This document shows, piece after piece, positions 27,475 through 37,400 of a stretch of DNA of 64,000 nucleotides (position 1 is its first letter; the number at the start of each line of letters is the position of its first letter). Position numbers and translations under genes: made by a program. The notes under the pieces were generated by a model. It saw only the letters and a program-made list of their open reading frames with translations. It searched no databases and had not been told where the DNA came from. This DNA is from Streptomyces sp. NBC_01454 (lineage in GTDB: Bacteria; Actinomycetota; Actinomycetes; Streptomycetales; Streptomycetaceae): contig NZ_CP109460.1 of the NCBI RefSeq assembly GCF_036227565.1, positions 4,898,001 to 4,962,000 on the forward strand. The letters run 5' to 3'.

Positions 27475-30312
27475 GTGGTGACATTCGCGCAGGCGCAGGA
27501 GCGCGCGGAGCTGTGGGCGAACGGCGAGGTGCCGCCGCAGCTCCACCGTGAGGTACAGGTGCGGGAGTTCGACCTGGGCTTCGTGGCCTGGGCCGAGGAC
27601 CGGGCGGGAGGCCCGTCGACGGGCGGCGGCCGGGCCCGGCTGGTGATCGCCCGGGACAGCGGGGAGACCACGCTGTGGCCGGGACTGCCGGTCGGCGAGG
27701 TGATCCGGCGCTACGAGGAGGCGTACGGCGCCCCCGCGGACGGCGGGTACGCCGCGCCGGAGCCGCCGCAGCGGATCGACCTGGAGGCCACCTCGTTCCT
27801 GCTGACGCCGCCGGAATGGCTCCAGGAGGCGGCCGACGCGCGAGGGGCAGCGGAGCGGCGGGCAGCGGAAGGCACGGGAGCCGCAGGACCGGCCCCGGCC
27901 CCGGCCCCGATACCGCCGCCCGCGACCGCTGCCGCGCCCCCGGCCGCGGACGCCTGGGCCGGGGTGAACGTCAACGCCGCCGACGGCGGGCCCGCCCGGG
28001 ACGGTGCCGGCTCGCCGGATTCCGCCGCGCCGGCCTCGTGGGACGGCGCGGACACGACGCACGGCGCGGGCGGCGAGGACCGCTCGGTGGGGCTGCCCCA
28101 GACCGTCTTCGCCCCGCCGCTGGCCGGTTTCGACGAGGCGGACGACACCCCGTCGGCGCCGCGGGCGCGCCCGGAGGCCAAGACCGAACTGCTCCAGGGC
28201 GGCAGCCAGTTGCCGCGTACGCAGATCGCGCCCGCGCTGGATCTGCCGGCCGCCGAGGGCGGTCCGGCGGGGCGGCTGCGTCCGGCCGGCGGGCCCGGTG
28301 ACGGGGTGCTGCCGCCGCCGGTGCCGTCCGCGCCGCCGGCCGCCGCCGGCCTGTCCGCGCTGCCGCCGCCGTCCGGACCGCCGGTCACCGACGTGCCGCC
28401 CCCGCCGGGTGCCGGTGGATCCGCCGCGGCGGAACCGGGCGTTCCCCCTCCGCCTGCGCCGCCCGCACCGCCTGTGGGCGGCGGGGTGCATGCCGCGGCG
28501 ACGATGCTCGCCGACGGCTCGGCGCTGCCCGGCAACGCCGCCGCGGGCCCGCCGCCTCCCGGTCCCCCCGGCGTCGGCCGGGGCGGCGCACCGCAGGAGG
28601 CGCCGGAGGCCGACGCCCACCAGGCCGCACCGGCCGGTGGCTACATCCCCACCCAGCTGGTGTCGCAGCTGGACGCCGCGGACGTGGATCTCAGCGCGGT
28701 GGACGGGCTGGACGGGACGGGGAAGACCGGCGGTTCCGAAGGTGCCGGCACCACCCCTGACACGGGGGCCCCCGCCTCGGGCGGTGCCCGCTCCGGCGGG
28801 GTGCATGCCGCCGCGACGATGCTCGCCGACGGCGCGGCCCTCCAGGTGCCGCCGCCCGCAGCGGGCGGTCCGGGCGCGGCCGGCGGCCCTGGTGTGCCCC
28901 CGCCGCCCGGCCCTCCGGGGGTGCCGGGCGCACCCAAGCCGCCCGGGCCGCCCGGGAAGCCGGGCGCGTCCGGGAAGTCCGGGGCGTCCGCGGGCGCTCA
29001 GCCCCCCGGCGGCCAGGGCGGTCCGCCTCCGCCGCCGGCCCCGCCCGCCGTGGGCGGTACGGGCGGCGGGGTGCACGCCGCCGCCACGATGCTCGCCGAC
29101 GGCGCGGCGCTGGCCGCCGGCTCGGGCGGCCCGGTCGGCTCCGGTGCGCCGGGCGTGCCCGGAGTGCCGCACGCGGCCGGTCCCGGCGTGCCCCCGCCGG
29201 GGGTGCCCACGGCTCCGCCCGGCCCCCCGCCGGCCCCGCACGGGGCGCAGGGCGCGGGTGCGCCGGTCCCCGGCCAGGGTGCCGGCGGCCCCGGTGCGTA
29301 CGGCTACCCGCCGGCGCCCGGCGGTCAGCCGACCGTCGGCCCCGGCTACATGGCCGTCCTGAGCTACCGCGCGCCGGACGGCTCCGAGCAGAAGATCGTG
29401 CGCCGCTCGGCGCCCGGGACGCCGCACCCCGAGTGGCAGCTGCTGCACGAGCTGCGCGGGATGAACGTGCCGCCGCAGCAGGTGCTGGAGCTGCACACCG
29501 AGCTGGAGTGCTGTGATCTGCCGGGCGGGTACTGCGCCCGGATGATCCGGGACAACTGGCCGCAGGTGCGGATCAGCCACACCGCCGCGTACGGCCGCGA
29601 CCACGCCTCGCGCCAGCAGGGCGTACGGCACCTCGTCGAGCACCAGGGTGAGTTGCACCAGGTCGCGGACGGCCCGGCGCGGCCGGCTCCGGTACGGGTG
29701 CCGCTGCCGCACCCCTCGCAGGTGCAGCCGATACCGCCGGTGCCGCCGCAGATGATCGGGCAGGAGCTGGAGCAGGCCTTCGGGCCGCAGGGGATCTTCC
29801 GTTTCGAGCAGCGGGCGGTGTCCCGGCACGGGGTGCCCGACGTGGTGGCCCAGATGCTGGTGTGGGCCGGGCTGCCGGTCGACTTCGGGCCGTTCTTCTG
29901 GGCGCAGGCGCAGCCGGGCCGCCCGGTGCCGACGCTGGCGGAGCTGGCGGCGGAGCGCATGGTGCAGCCGGCCCCGGATGCCGGCTCGTATCTGGTGATG
30001 GGCAACGACTTCGGCCGTCAGCTGTGTGTGCAGTACGGGAGCGCGCACATCGTGGCGGTGCCGATGGAGGCCGGGCCGGGCGGTGCGCCCGCGACTGCGC
30101 AGTTCGTCAACTCCGGGCTGCCGGAGTTCGTGCGCGCCCTGGCGATGCTGGGGCGGATGTGGCGGCTGCGGTACGGGCTGACACCGGAGCAGGCGGGCCG
30201 CTGGACCGTCGACTTCCAGGCGCAGCTGGTCGCGCTGGACCCGCCCGCACTGGGCTCGCCGGAGACCTGGTGGTCGGTGCTGCTGGAACAGATGTGGGAC
30301 GGGCTGCTGTAG
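27475..30312 (+). CDS. Large deaminase-like/SUKH-4 protein with repeat linker
   Basis: 945 residues from the GTG at 27475. N-terminal alpha/beta domain (about 1-110) resembling YrhB/Imm35-type immunity folds. A Pro/Gly/Ala-rich linker (about 125-620) contains three copies of GVHAAATMLADG(S/A)AL. A deaminase-type core (about 623-735) has His674-Thr-Glu676 and Cys679/680...Cys687 in HTELECCDLPGGYC. The C-terminal SUKH-4 domain (about 755-945) has SYLVMGND and TAQFVNSGLPEFVRALA. It probably forms an operon with the WHH-SUKH gene. No signal peptide. The deaminase assignment rests on motif spacing only. Confidence 0.75.
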   Translation: MVTFAQAQERAELWANGEVPPQLHREVQVREFDLGFVAWAEDRAGGPSTGGGRARLVIARDSGETTLWPGLPVGEVIRRYEEAYGAPADGGYAAPEPPQRIDLEATSFLLTPPEWLQEAADARGAAERRAAEGTGAAGPAPAPAPIPPPATAAAPPAADAWAGVNVNAADGGPARDGAGSPDSAAPASWDGADTTHGAGGEDRSVGLPQTVFAPPLAGFDEADDTPSAPRARPEAKTELLQGGSQLPRTQIAPALDLPAAEGGPAGRLRPAGGPGDGVLPPPVPSAPPAAAGLSALPPPSGPPVTDVPPPPGAGGSAAAEPGVPPPPAPPAPPVGGGVHAAATMLADGSALPGNAAAGPPPPGPPGVGRGGAPQEAPEADAHQAAPAGGYIPTQLVSQLDAADVDLSAVDGLDGTGKTGGSEGAGTTPDTGAPASGGARSGGVHAAATMLADGAALQVPPPAAGGPGAAGGPGVPPPPGPPGVPGAPKPPGPPGKPGASGKSGASAGAQPPGGQGGPPPPPAPPAVGGTGGGVHAAATMLADGAALAAGSGGPVGSGAPGVPGVPHAAGPGVPPPGVPTAPPGPPPAPHGAQGAGAPVPGQGAGGPGAYGYPPAPGGQPTVGPGYMAVLSYRAPDGSEQKIVRRSAPGTPHPEWQLLHELRGMNVPPQQVLELHTELECCDLPGGYCARMIRDNWPQVRISHTAAYGRDHASRQQGVRHLVEHQGELHQVADGPARPAPVRVPLPHPSQVQPIPPVPPQMIGQELEQAFGPQGIFRFEQRAVSRHGVPDVVAQMLVWAGLPVDFGPFFWAQAQPGRPVPTLAELAAERMVQPAPDAGSYLVMGNDFGRQLCVQYGSAHIVAVPMEAGPGGAPATAQFVNSGLPEFVRALAMLGRMWRLRYGLTPEQAGRWTVDFQAQLVALDPPALGSPETWWSVLLEQMWDGLL
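28478..29112 (+). repeat. Three dispersed coding repeats
   Basis: About 48-base units encoding GVHAAATMLADGxAL occur at roughly 28478-28527, 28794-28842 and 29062-29112 inside the linker of the 945-residue protein. The linker around them is Pro/Gly-rich and diverged, so the motif itself appears to be kept. Confidence 0.8.
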
Positions 30313-30426
30313 GGCCGGCCGGGCCCCCAGGACACCGCGGACCGGCGCCCCGGGTGACCGGCGCCGGCGGGCCGTGGCCACCGCGTTCGCACTGCGGTCC
30401 GGGCCGGGTGCCCCGACCATGCGTAT

Positions 30427-31515
30427 ATGGGCCGTCCGATACCCCCGCTCTCCGCCTCGTCGTCGCCGACGACGTACCGGGCGGAGCGCGCGCGGTGGTG
30501 GCACCGCCGACGGGCGGGCAGGCCGCCGGGCCTGCCGGGGCCGCGCCGGCGCCGGTGGTCGTGGCTCCCCACGACGCTGGTGACCCTGCTGGTGCTGGTG
30601 CTCCTGGTGGTCGCGGGCGGGGCCTGGCTCTACCTCTGGGCCGAGGGCAATCTGCGGCACGTGTCCGCGCTGGGCGGCTACGCCGGGCGGCCGGCCGCGG
30701 GCAAGGGCACGAACTGGCTGCTGGTCGGCTCCGACAGCCGCAGTGAGCTGACCCCGCAGCAGCGCAAGGACCTGCACGTCGGCAACGACCGGGTGCAGAA
30801 CACCGACACGATCATGGTGCTGCACTCCGGCGAGCACGGCCCCACGCTGGTCAGCCTGCCGCGGGACAGCTACGTACCGATACCGGGCCACGGCAGCCGG
30901 AAGATCAACGAGGCCTATGCCGACGGCGGACCGCAGCTGCTCACCCGAACGGTGGAGCAGGCGACCGGACTGCGCATCGACCGCTATGCCGAGGTGAACT
31001 TCCTGGGCTTCGTGCAGATCGTGGACGCGCTGAACGGGGTGCGGCTGTGTCTGGACAAGCCGTTGAAGGACGAGAAGTCGGGGGCGGACTTCCCGGCCGG
31101 CTGCCGGCGGATGAACGGCACCGAGGCACTGGCGTACGTCCGCGCCCGGTATGCCGACCCCGACGGAGACCTCGGACGGGTGAAGCGCCAGCGGCAGCTG
31201 ATCGGCGCGGTGGCGGACGGGATGGCGTCCTCGGACGTGTACCTCGACCCGTCCCGGTCCAAGCGGGTACTGGATGCCTCGCTGGCGGCGCTGAGGGTGG
31301 ACGACGACGCGGATGTGGCGCAGTTGCTGGGTATGGGCAGGTCGATGCGGCAGATCTCATCGGGCGCGGGGACGGCGACGACGGTGCCGGTGATGCGGCC
31401 CGGAGTGATGGTCAGTGGTGTCGGCTCGGTCCTGCCGTGGAAGGAGAACGGGGCGAGCCGGTTGTTCCAGGCCCTGCGCGACGATGATCGGATTCCGACT
31501 TCTGCCGATAAATGA
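30427..31515 (+). CDS. LytR-CpsA-Psr (LCP) family wall-polymer ligase
   Basis: 362 residues. Basic cytoplasmic head (1-46), one membrane helix (about 48-68), then the extracellular LCP domain: NWLLVGSDSR, NTDTIMVLH, VSLPRDSYVPIPG, SRKINEAYADGG and ALAYVRARYADPDGDLGRVKRQ carry the conserved Asp/Arg residues that bind pyrophosphate and lipid phosphate. LCP enzymes attach teichoic acid-like or other glycopolymers to peptidoglycan. No strong ribosome site precedes the ATG. It stands between the toxin locus and a coiled-coil gene. Confidence 0.92.
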   Translation: MGRPIPPLSASSSPTTYRAERARWWHRRRAGRPPGLPGPRRRRWSWLPTTLVTLLVLVLLVVAGGAWLYLWAEGNLRHVSALGGYAGRPAAGKGTNWLLVGSDSRSELTPQQRKDLHVGNDRVQNTDTIMVLHSGEHGPTLVSLPRDSYVPIPGHGSRKINEAYADGGPQLLTRTVEQATGLRIDRYAEVNFLGFVQIVDALNGVRLCLDKPLKDEKSGADFPAGCRRMNGTEALAYVRARYADPDGDLGRVKRQRQLIGAVADGMASSDVYLDPSRSKRVLDASLAALRVDDDADVAQLLGMGRSMRQISSGAGTATTVPVMRPGVMVSGVGSVLPWKENGASRLFQALRDDDRIPTSADK

Positions 31516-31614
31516 CGCATCCTGTGGGGTGGGTTGGGCGGAGTGTCGTGATGAGGGCGCTTCGCACCGATCCCACGAGAAGTGCGGGTCATTGCGCGGA
31601 GAGGGGCTTGAAGG

Positions 31615-32631
31615 ATGAGTGCATCGGTTTCGCCTCACGGGTTCGAGACCGTACGAGGGCGCGGCTACCGGCCGGAGGACGTGGACCGTCGCGTGGAGGG
31701 GATCTCGGTCGACCGCGACTCCTGCTGGGAGCGCGCCGCACGGCTCACCGTCCTGTCCCACGAGATGGAGGCCGAACTCACCGAGCTGCGCGCCTATGTG
31801 GCGCAGCTGCCGCCGCAGACCTTCGAGTCCCTCGGCAGAGAGGCCCGGCTGATCTTCACGACCGCGCAGTCCGAGGCGGCGCGGCTGCGGGCCGGGGCGG
31901 AGCGGGAGGCCCGGCAGGCCGGCGACGAGGCCGCCGCCTACGCGGACGAGGTCCGGGACGTCGCCGAGCGGGCGGCGTACGCCCTGCGCACCGAGGCGGA
32001 GGCGTGGGGCCGGCGCACGGAGGAGGCGGCGCGCGGTGAGGCCGCGGAGCTGGCGGTCACGGCGGCCCAGGAGGCCGCGGAGCTGCGGGACGACGCGGCC
32101 GAGGCGCTGGCGCAGGTGCGCGCGCGGACCGCGCAGCTGCTGTGCGACCAGGAGAAGCGGCAGTCCCAGGAGTGGGACGCGGCCGGGCAGGAGCTGGCGG
32201 AGCGGGAGGCGGAGACCGACCGGCTCCTCATCGACTTCGACGCCCGGGGGAAGGCCGCCCGGGCCGACGCCCAGCGGCGGTACGCGGAGGCGGAGGAGGA
32301 GGCCCGCCACCGCCAGGAGGACGCCGACGGCCGCGCCGCCGGAATGCTGGCCCAGGCCCGCGCCGAGGTGGAACGCATCGAGCGGGCCTCGGAGCGGATC
32401 GTGGCCGCCCATGACGCGGAGCGGGCGGAGGTCCGGGTCCACATGGCCCACGTCCGCACCAGCCTGGCGGCGCTCACCGGGAAGACGCCGGTGCCCGAGG
32501 AGCACGACGCGGGCACGGAGGAGGCGGGGGAGAGCGGACGTGGCGCTCGCCCCGGCCGGTTCACGGGCTCCGACGCGGAGGACACCGTCGAGACGCAGGT
32601 GCCCCGCAGCCGCGGCAGCGCGGACTCCTGA
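31615..32631 (+). CDS. DivIVA-like coiled-coil protein
   Basis: 338 residues. ATG preceded by GAAGG. The N-terminal segment FETVRGRGYRPEDVDRRVEGIS resembles the DivIVA lipid-binding motif. The rest (about 40-290) is a nearly continuous Ala/Glu/Arg coiled coil, ending in an acidic, disordered tail. In Streptomyces such proteins (often annotated as cellulose-binding protein) belong to the polar-growth/cytoskeleton family near DivIVA, Scy and FilP. It is convergent with the MFS gene, with 16 bases between the stops. Confidence 0.8.
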   Translation: MSASVSPHGFETVRGRGYRPEDVDRRVEGISVDRDSCWERAARLTVLSHEMEAELTELRAYVAQLPPQTFESLGREARLIFTTAQSEAARLRAGAEREARQAGDEAAAYADEVRDVAERAAYALRTEAEAWGRRTEEAARGEAAELAVTAAQEAAELRDDAAEALAQVRARTAQLLCDQEKRQSQEWDAAGQELAEREAETDRLLIDFDARGKAARADAQRRYAEAEEEARHRQEDADGRAAGMLAQARAEVERIERASERIVAAHDAERAEVRVHMAHVRTSLAALTGKTPVPEEHDAGTEEAGESGRGARPGRFTGSDAEDTVETQVPRSRGSADS

Positions 32632-32647
32632 GACCGGCGTCCGGCCG

Positions 32648-34255
32648 TCAGCTCCCGCCCGGCTCGCCCTCGCCCGCGGCGCGGACGTCGGCGTGCACCG
32701 GGAAGCGCCGCGGCGCCAGCACCAGCAGCGCGGTCAGCGCGAGCGCGGCGGCCGCGGCGGCGCCGAGGTAGACGTGGTCGACGGTGGTGTCGACGGCGCG
32801 GCGGAGGTAGTCGGTGGCCTGCGCGGTGAGCGCGCCGGGGTGTGCCAGCGCGCGGGAGACCGCGTCGAGGTCGTCGGGCAGGCCGCGGCGGATGCCCGAA
32901 GGGGCCTGCGCGAGACGGTCGTTGAGGGTGGCGTTGGCGAGCGCGCCGAAGAGCGCGGCGCCGAGCGACTGCCCGACCTGGCGGCAGAAGAGTATGGAGG
33001 CGGTGGCGGTGCCGCGTTCCCGGTAGCCGACGGAGGACTGGATGCCGATGATCAGCGGGAGCTGGAAGAGGCCGAGGGCCGCGCCGAGTGCCAGCATGAT
33101 CAGGGCGGGCTGCCAGGCCGCGCCGGGGTAGGGCAGCAGCGGGAAGGCGAGCAGGATCGCACCGGCCGCGGCGATGCCGAGCACCGCGCAGTTGCGGATG
33201 CCGAGACGGGTGTAGACACGGCTGCTCAGGGCGGCCGAGACCGGCCAGCTCAGGGTCATCACGGAGAGCACGAAGCCGGCCGCGGTCGGGCCCAGGCCCA
33301 GTACCGCCTGGGCGTAGGTCGGCAGGAACACCGTCGGCGCGACCATCAGCAGACCCAGGGCGCCCAGCGCGAGATTGACGGCGCACAGGGGGCGGCGGCG
33401 CCACACCCAGCCAGGAATGATCGGTTCCGCGGCCCGCCGTTCGATGAGGACGGTGAGCGCCGCGCAGCCCGCGCTGCCGGCGAACAGCAGCAGCGACGGC
33501 GCGGAGAGCCAGGTCCAGGCCACCCCGCCCTGGACCAGGGCGGTCAGCAGCAGCCCGCCGGCCGCGAAGATCGCCAGTGCGCCGGGCCAGTCCACCCGGG
33601 AGCGGCGGACCGCGGCGCGCTCCGGGCCGCGCTGCGGCTCGGCGAAGTGCCGCACGATCAGCCAGAGGGCCACCGCCCCCACCGGCACATTGATCAGAAA
33701 GATCCACCGCCACCCGGCACCGGCGGCCAGCAGCCCGCCCAGCGCGGGCCCGGCGACCGACGAGGCCGCCCAGACGCTGGAGAGCCGGGCCTGGATCCTG
33801 GGGCGGTCCCGCATCGGGTAGAGGTCGGCGGCGATGGTCTGCACGGTGCCCTGGAGGGCGCCGCCGCCCAGCCCCTGCACCACCCGGAAGGCGATCAGCG
33901 CGGCCATGTTCCAGGCGCCCGCGCAGGCCAGCGAGCCGGCGAGGAAGAGCACGATCCCGGTGATCAGGACGGGCTTGCGGCCGAAGGTGTCGGAGAGCTT
34001 GCCGTAGACGGGCAGGGTGACGGTGACGGCCAGCAGATAGCCGGAGAACAGCCAGGAGAAGACCGCGAAGCCGCCGAGGTCACCGACGATCTGCGGGACG
34101 GCCGTGGCGATGATCGTCGAGTCGAGCGCGGCCAGCGCCATCCCGAGCATGAGGCCGGCGACGACCGGGCGGGGCGGCGCTCCCCCGGGCGCCGGGCCCG
34201 CCCTGCGCAGCGCATCGGGTCCGCCGTGGCCGGTACGCCGGGTGCTTCCGCTCAC
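32648..34255 (-). CDS. DHA2-family (EmrB/QacA) multidrug exporter
   Basis: 535 residues, about 14 membrane helices. The first helix pair has LGMALAALDSTIIATAVPQIVGDLGG (motif D1), followed by VYGKLSDTFGRKPVLI (motif A) and ALIAFRVVQGLGGGALQGTVQTI (motif B region); PALGGLLAAGAGWRWIFLINVPVG is motif C. It is a proton-driven drug efflux pump and is divergent from mfd. No regulator gene is adjacent and the substrate is unknown. Confidence 0.92.
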   Translation of the reverse strand: MSGSTRRTGHGGPDALRRAGPAPGGAPPRPVVAGLMLGMALAALDSTIIATAVPQIVGDLGGFAVFSWLFSGYLLAVTVTLPVYGKLSDTFGRKPVLITGIVLFLAGSLACAGAWNMAALIAFRVVQGLGGGALQGTVQTIAADLYPMRDRPRIQARLSSVWAASSVAGPALGGLLAAGAGWRWIFLINVPVGAVALWLIVRHFAEPQRGPERAAVRRSRVDWPGALAIFAAGGLLLTALVQGGVAWTWLSAPSLLLFAGSAGCAALTVLIERRAAEPIIPGWVWRRRPLCAVNLALGALGLLMVAPTVFLPTYAQAVLGLGPTAAGFVLSVMTLSWPVSAALSSRVYTRLGIRNCAVLGIAAAGAILLAFPLLPYPGAAWQPALIMLALGAALGLFQLPLIIGIQSSVGYRERGTATASILFCRQVGQSLGAALFGALANATLNDRLAQAPSGIRRGLPDDLDAVSRALAHPGALTAQATDYLRRAVDTTVDHVYLGAAAAAALALTALLVLAPRRFPVHADVRAAGEGEPGGS

Positions 34256-34470
34256 CGTTCCCCCTCCAAGGTCGTTGTACCGTGCACCCTTCCATGCGGG
34301 TGCCGGGGGAGGGAACCGCGCCCGCGCGCAGGGACCGGCCCGGCCGGGGCGCCGGGCGGTCCCGGGTTCCGGTCCGGCCGGGCGGTGGGCGGGCGTACTC
34401 TTGGCAACCCCGGCCCGTGCGACGTGTCGGGCTGCTGCGTTGTTCGCCTCGCTGGGACGGAACCCTTTTC

Positions 34471-37400
34471 ATGAGCCTGACTGGTCTGCTCGACGCCGTC
34501 GCACAGGACCCGGCGCTCGCCGAAGCGGTGCAGGCCGCGGCCGACGGAAACCGGCCGCACGTGGACCTGGTGGGGCCGCCGGCCGCCCGCCCGCTGGCCA
34601 TCGCCGCGCTCGCCCGGCGGGCCGGCCGCCCGGTGCTCGCGGTGACCGCCACCGGCCGGGAGGCGGAGGACCTCGCCGCCGCCCTGCGCAGCCTGATGCC
34701 GGCCGGCGAGGACAACTCCGTCGTCGAGTTCCCGTCCTGGGAGACGCTGCCGCACGAGCGGCTCTCGCCGCGCTCGGACACCGTCGGCCGGCGCCTCGCG
34801 GTGCTGCGCCGGCTGGCCCACCCGCGCGCGGACGACCCGACGGCCGGCCCGGTCTCCGTGGTCGTCGCCCCCGTCCGCTCGGTGCTCCAGCCGCAGGTCA
34901 AGGGGCTGGGCGAGCTGGAGCCGGTCAGTCTGCGGTCGGGGCAGAGCGCCGATCTCGCCGAGGTCGTCGACGGGCTGGCGGCGGCCGCCTACGCCCGCGT
35001 CGAGCTGGTCGAGAAGCGCGGTGAGTTCGCGGTCCGCGGCGGGATCCTGGACGTCTTCCCGCCGACCGAGGAGCACCCGCTGCGGGTGGAGTTCTGGGGC
35101 GACGACGTCGAGGAGATCCGCTACTTCAAGGTCGCCGACCAGCGGTCCCTGGAGGTCGCCGAGCACGGCCTGTGGGCGCCGCCGTGCCGCGAGCTGCTGC
35201 TGACCGAGGACGTCCGCGCCCGCGCCGCCGCCCTCGCCGAGGACCACCCCGAGCTGGGCGAACTCCTCGGCAAGATCGCCGAGGGCATCGCGGTGGAGGG
35301 CATGGAGTCGCTCGCCCCGGTGCTCGTCGACGAGATGGAGCTGGTGCTGGACGTGCTGCCGAAGGGGAGCATGGCGGTGGTCTGCGACCCGGAGCGGGTG
35401 CGGACCCGGGCCGCCGACCTGGTGGCGACGAGCCTGGAGTTCCTGCAGGCGTCGTGGGCGGCCAGCGCGGGCGGCGGGGCGGCACCGATCGATGTGGGCG
35501 CGGCGTCCCTGTGGGGCATCGCGGACGTCCGCGACCGGGCCCGCGAGCTGGGCATGATGTGGTGGTCGGTCTCCCCCTTCGCGGCCGACGAGGACCTGGC
35601 GGCGGACGGCGACAGCCTCAAGCTGGGCATGCACGCCCCCGACACCTACCGCGGCGACACCCAGCGCGCGCTCGCCGACACCAAGCAGTGGCTCGCCGAC
35701 GGCTGGCGCACCCTCTACGTCACCGAGGCGCACGGCCCCGCGGCCCGTACGGTCGAGGTCCTGGGCGGGGAGGGCATCCCCGCCCGCCTGGACGCCGACC
35801 TCCCCGGGATCTCCCCCTCCGTCGTCCACGTCTCCTGCGGCTCGCTCGACAACGGCCTCATCGACCCGGGGCTGAAGCTCGCCGTCCTGACCGAGACCGA
35901 CCTCTCCGGCCAGAAGGCGGCCGGCAAGGACGCGGCCCGGATGCCGGCCCGCCGCCGCAAGACCATCGACCCGCTGACCCTCCAGGCCGGCGACTTCATC
36001 GTGCACGAACAGCACGGTGTGGGCCGCTACATCGAGATGGTGCAGCGCACGGTCCAGGGCGCCACCCGCGAATACCTCCTCGTCGAGTACGCCCCCGCCA
36101 AGCGCGGCCAGCCGGGCGACCGCCTCTACATCCCCACCGACCAGCTGGAACAGGTCACCAAGTACGTCGGCGGCGAGGCCCCCACCCTGCACCGGCTCGG
36201 CGGCGCCGACTGGACCAAGACCAAGGCGCGCGCCAAGAAGGCCGTCAAGGAGATCGCCGCCGACCTGATCAAGCTGTACAGCGCGCGGATGGCGGCGCCC
36301 GGCCACACCTTCGGCCCGGACACCCCCTGGCAGCGCGAGCTGGAGGACGCCTTCCCGTACGCGGAGACGCCCGACCAGCTCACCACCATCGCCGAGGTCA
36401 AGGAGGACATGGAGAAGTCGGTCCCGATGGACCGCCTGATCTGCGGCGATGTTGGATACGGTAAAACTGAAATCGCTGTGCGAGCGGCCTTCAAGGCCGT
36501 CCAGGACGGCAAGCAGGTCGCCGTCCTGGTCCCGACCACGCTGCTCGTCCAGCAGCACCACGGCACCTTCACCGAGCGCTACGGCCAGTTCCCGGTCAAC
36601 GTCAAGGCGCTCTCCCGCTTCCAGTCCGACGGCGAGGCCAGGGCCGTCCTCGACGGGCTGCGCGAGGGCTCCGTCGACCTCGTCATCGGCACCCACCGGC
36701 TGTTCTCCTCCGAGACCAAGTTCAAGGACCTCGGCCTGGTCATCGTCGACGAGGAGCAGCGCTTCGGCGTCGAGCACAAGGAGCAGCTGAAGAAGCTGCG
36801 CGCCAACGTCGACGTCCTGACGATGTCCGCCACCCCCATCCCGCGCACCCTGGAGATGGCGGTCACCGGCATCCGCGAGATGTCGACGATCACCACCCCG
36901 CCCGAGGAGCGCCACCCGGTCCTGACCTTCGTCGGCCCCTACGAGCAGAAGCAGATCGGCGCCGCCATCCGCCGTGAACTCCTGCGCGAGGGCCAGGTCT
37001 TCTACATCCACAACCGCGTCGAGTCGATCGACCGCGCCGCCGCCCGGCTCCGCGAGATCGTCCCCGAGGCCCGGATCCAGACCGCCCACGGCCAGATGGG
37101 CGAGTCCCAGCTGGAGCAGGTCGTCGTCGACTTCTGGGAGAAGAAGTTCGACGTCCTGGTCTCGACCACGATCGTCGAATCGGGCATCGACATCTCCAAC
37201 GCCAACACCCTGATCGTCGAGCGCGGCGACAACTTCGGCCTCTCCCAGCTCCACCAGCTGCGCGGCCGGGTGGGCCGCGGCCGCGAGCGCGGCTACGCCT
37301 ACTTCCTCTACCCGCCGGAGAAGCCGCTCACCGAGACCGCCCACGAGCGGCTGGCGACCATCGCCCAGCACACCGAGATGGGCGCGGGCATGTACGTCGC

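Noticed and set aside
28478..29112. Collagen-like or PE/PPE-type repeat protein
   Set aside because: Pro/Gly runs are irregular without Gly-x-y periodicity, and the flanking folded domains point to a toxin/immunity architecture instead.
27199..30891. 1230-codon frame antisense to the deaminase-like/SUKH-4 gene
   Set aside because: Arg/Gly/Ala-rich shadow; the plus strand frame carries SUKH-4 and deaminase-type motifs.
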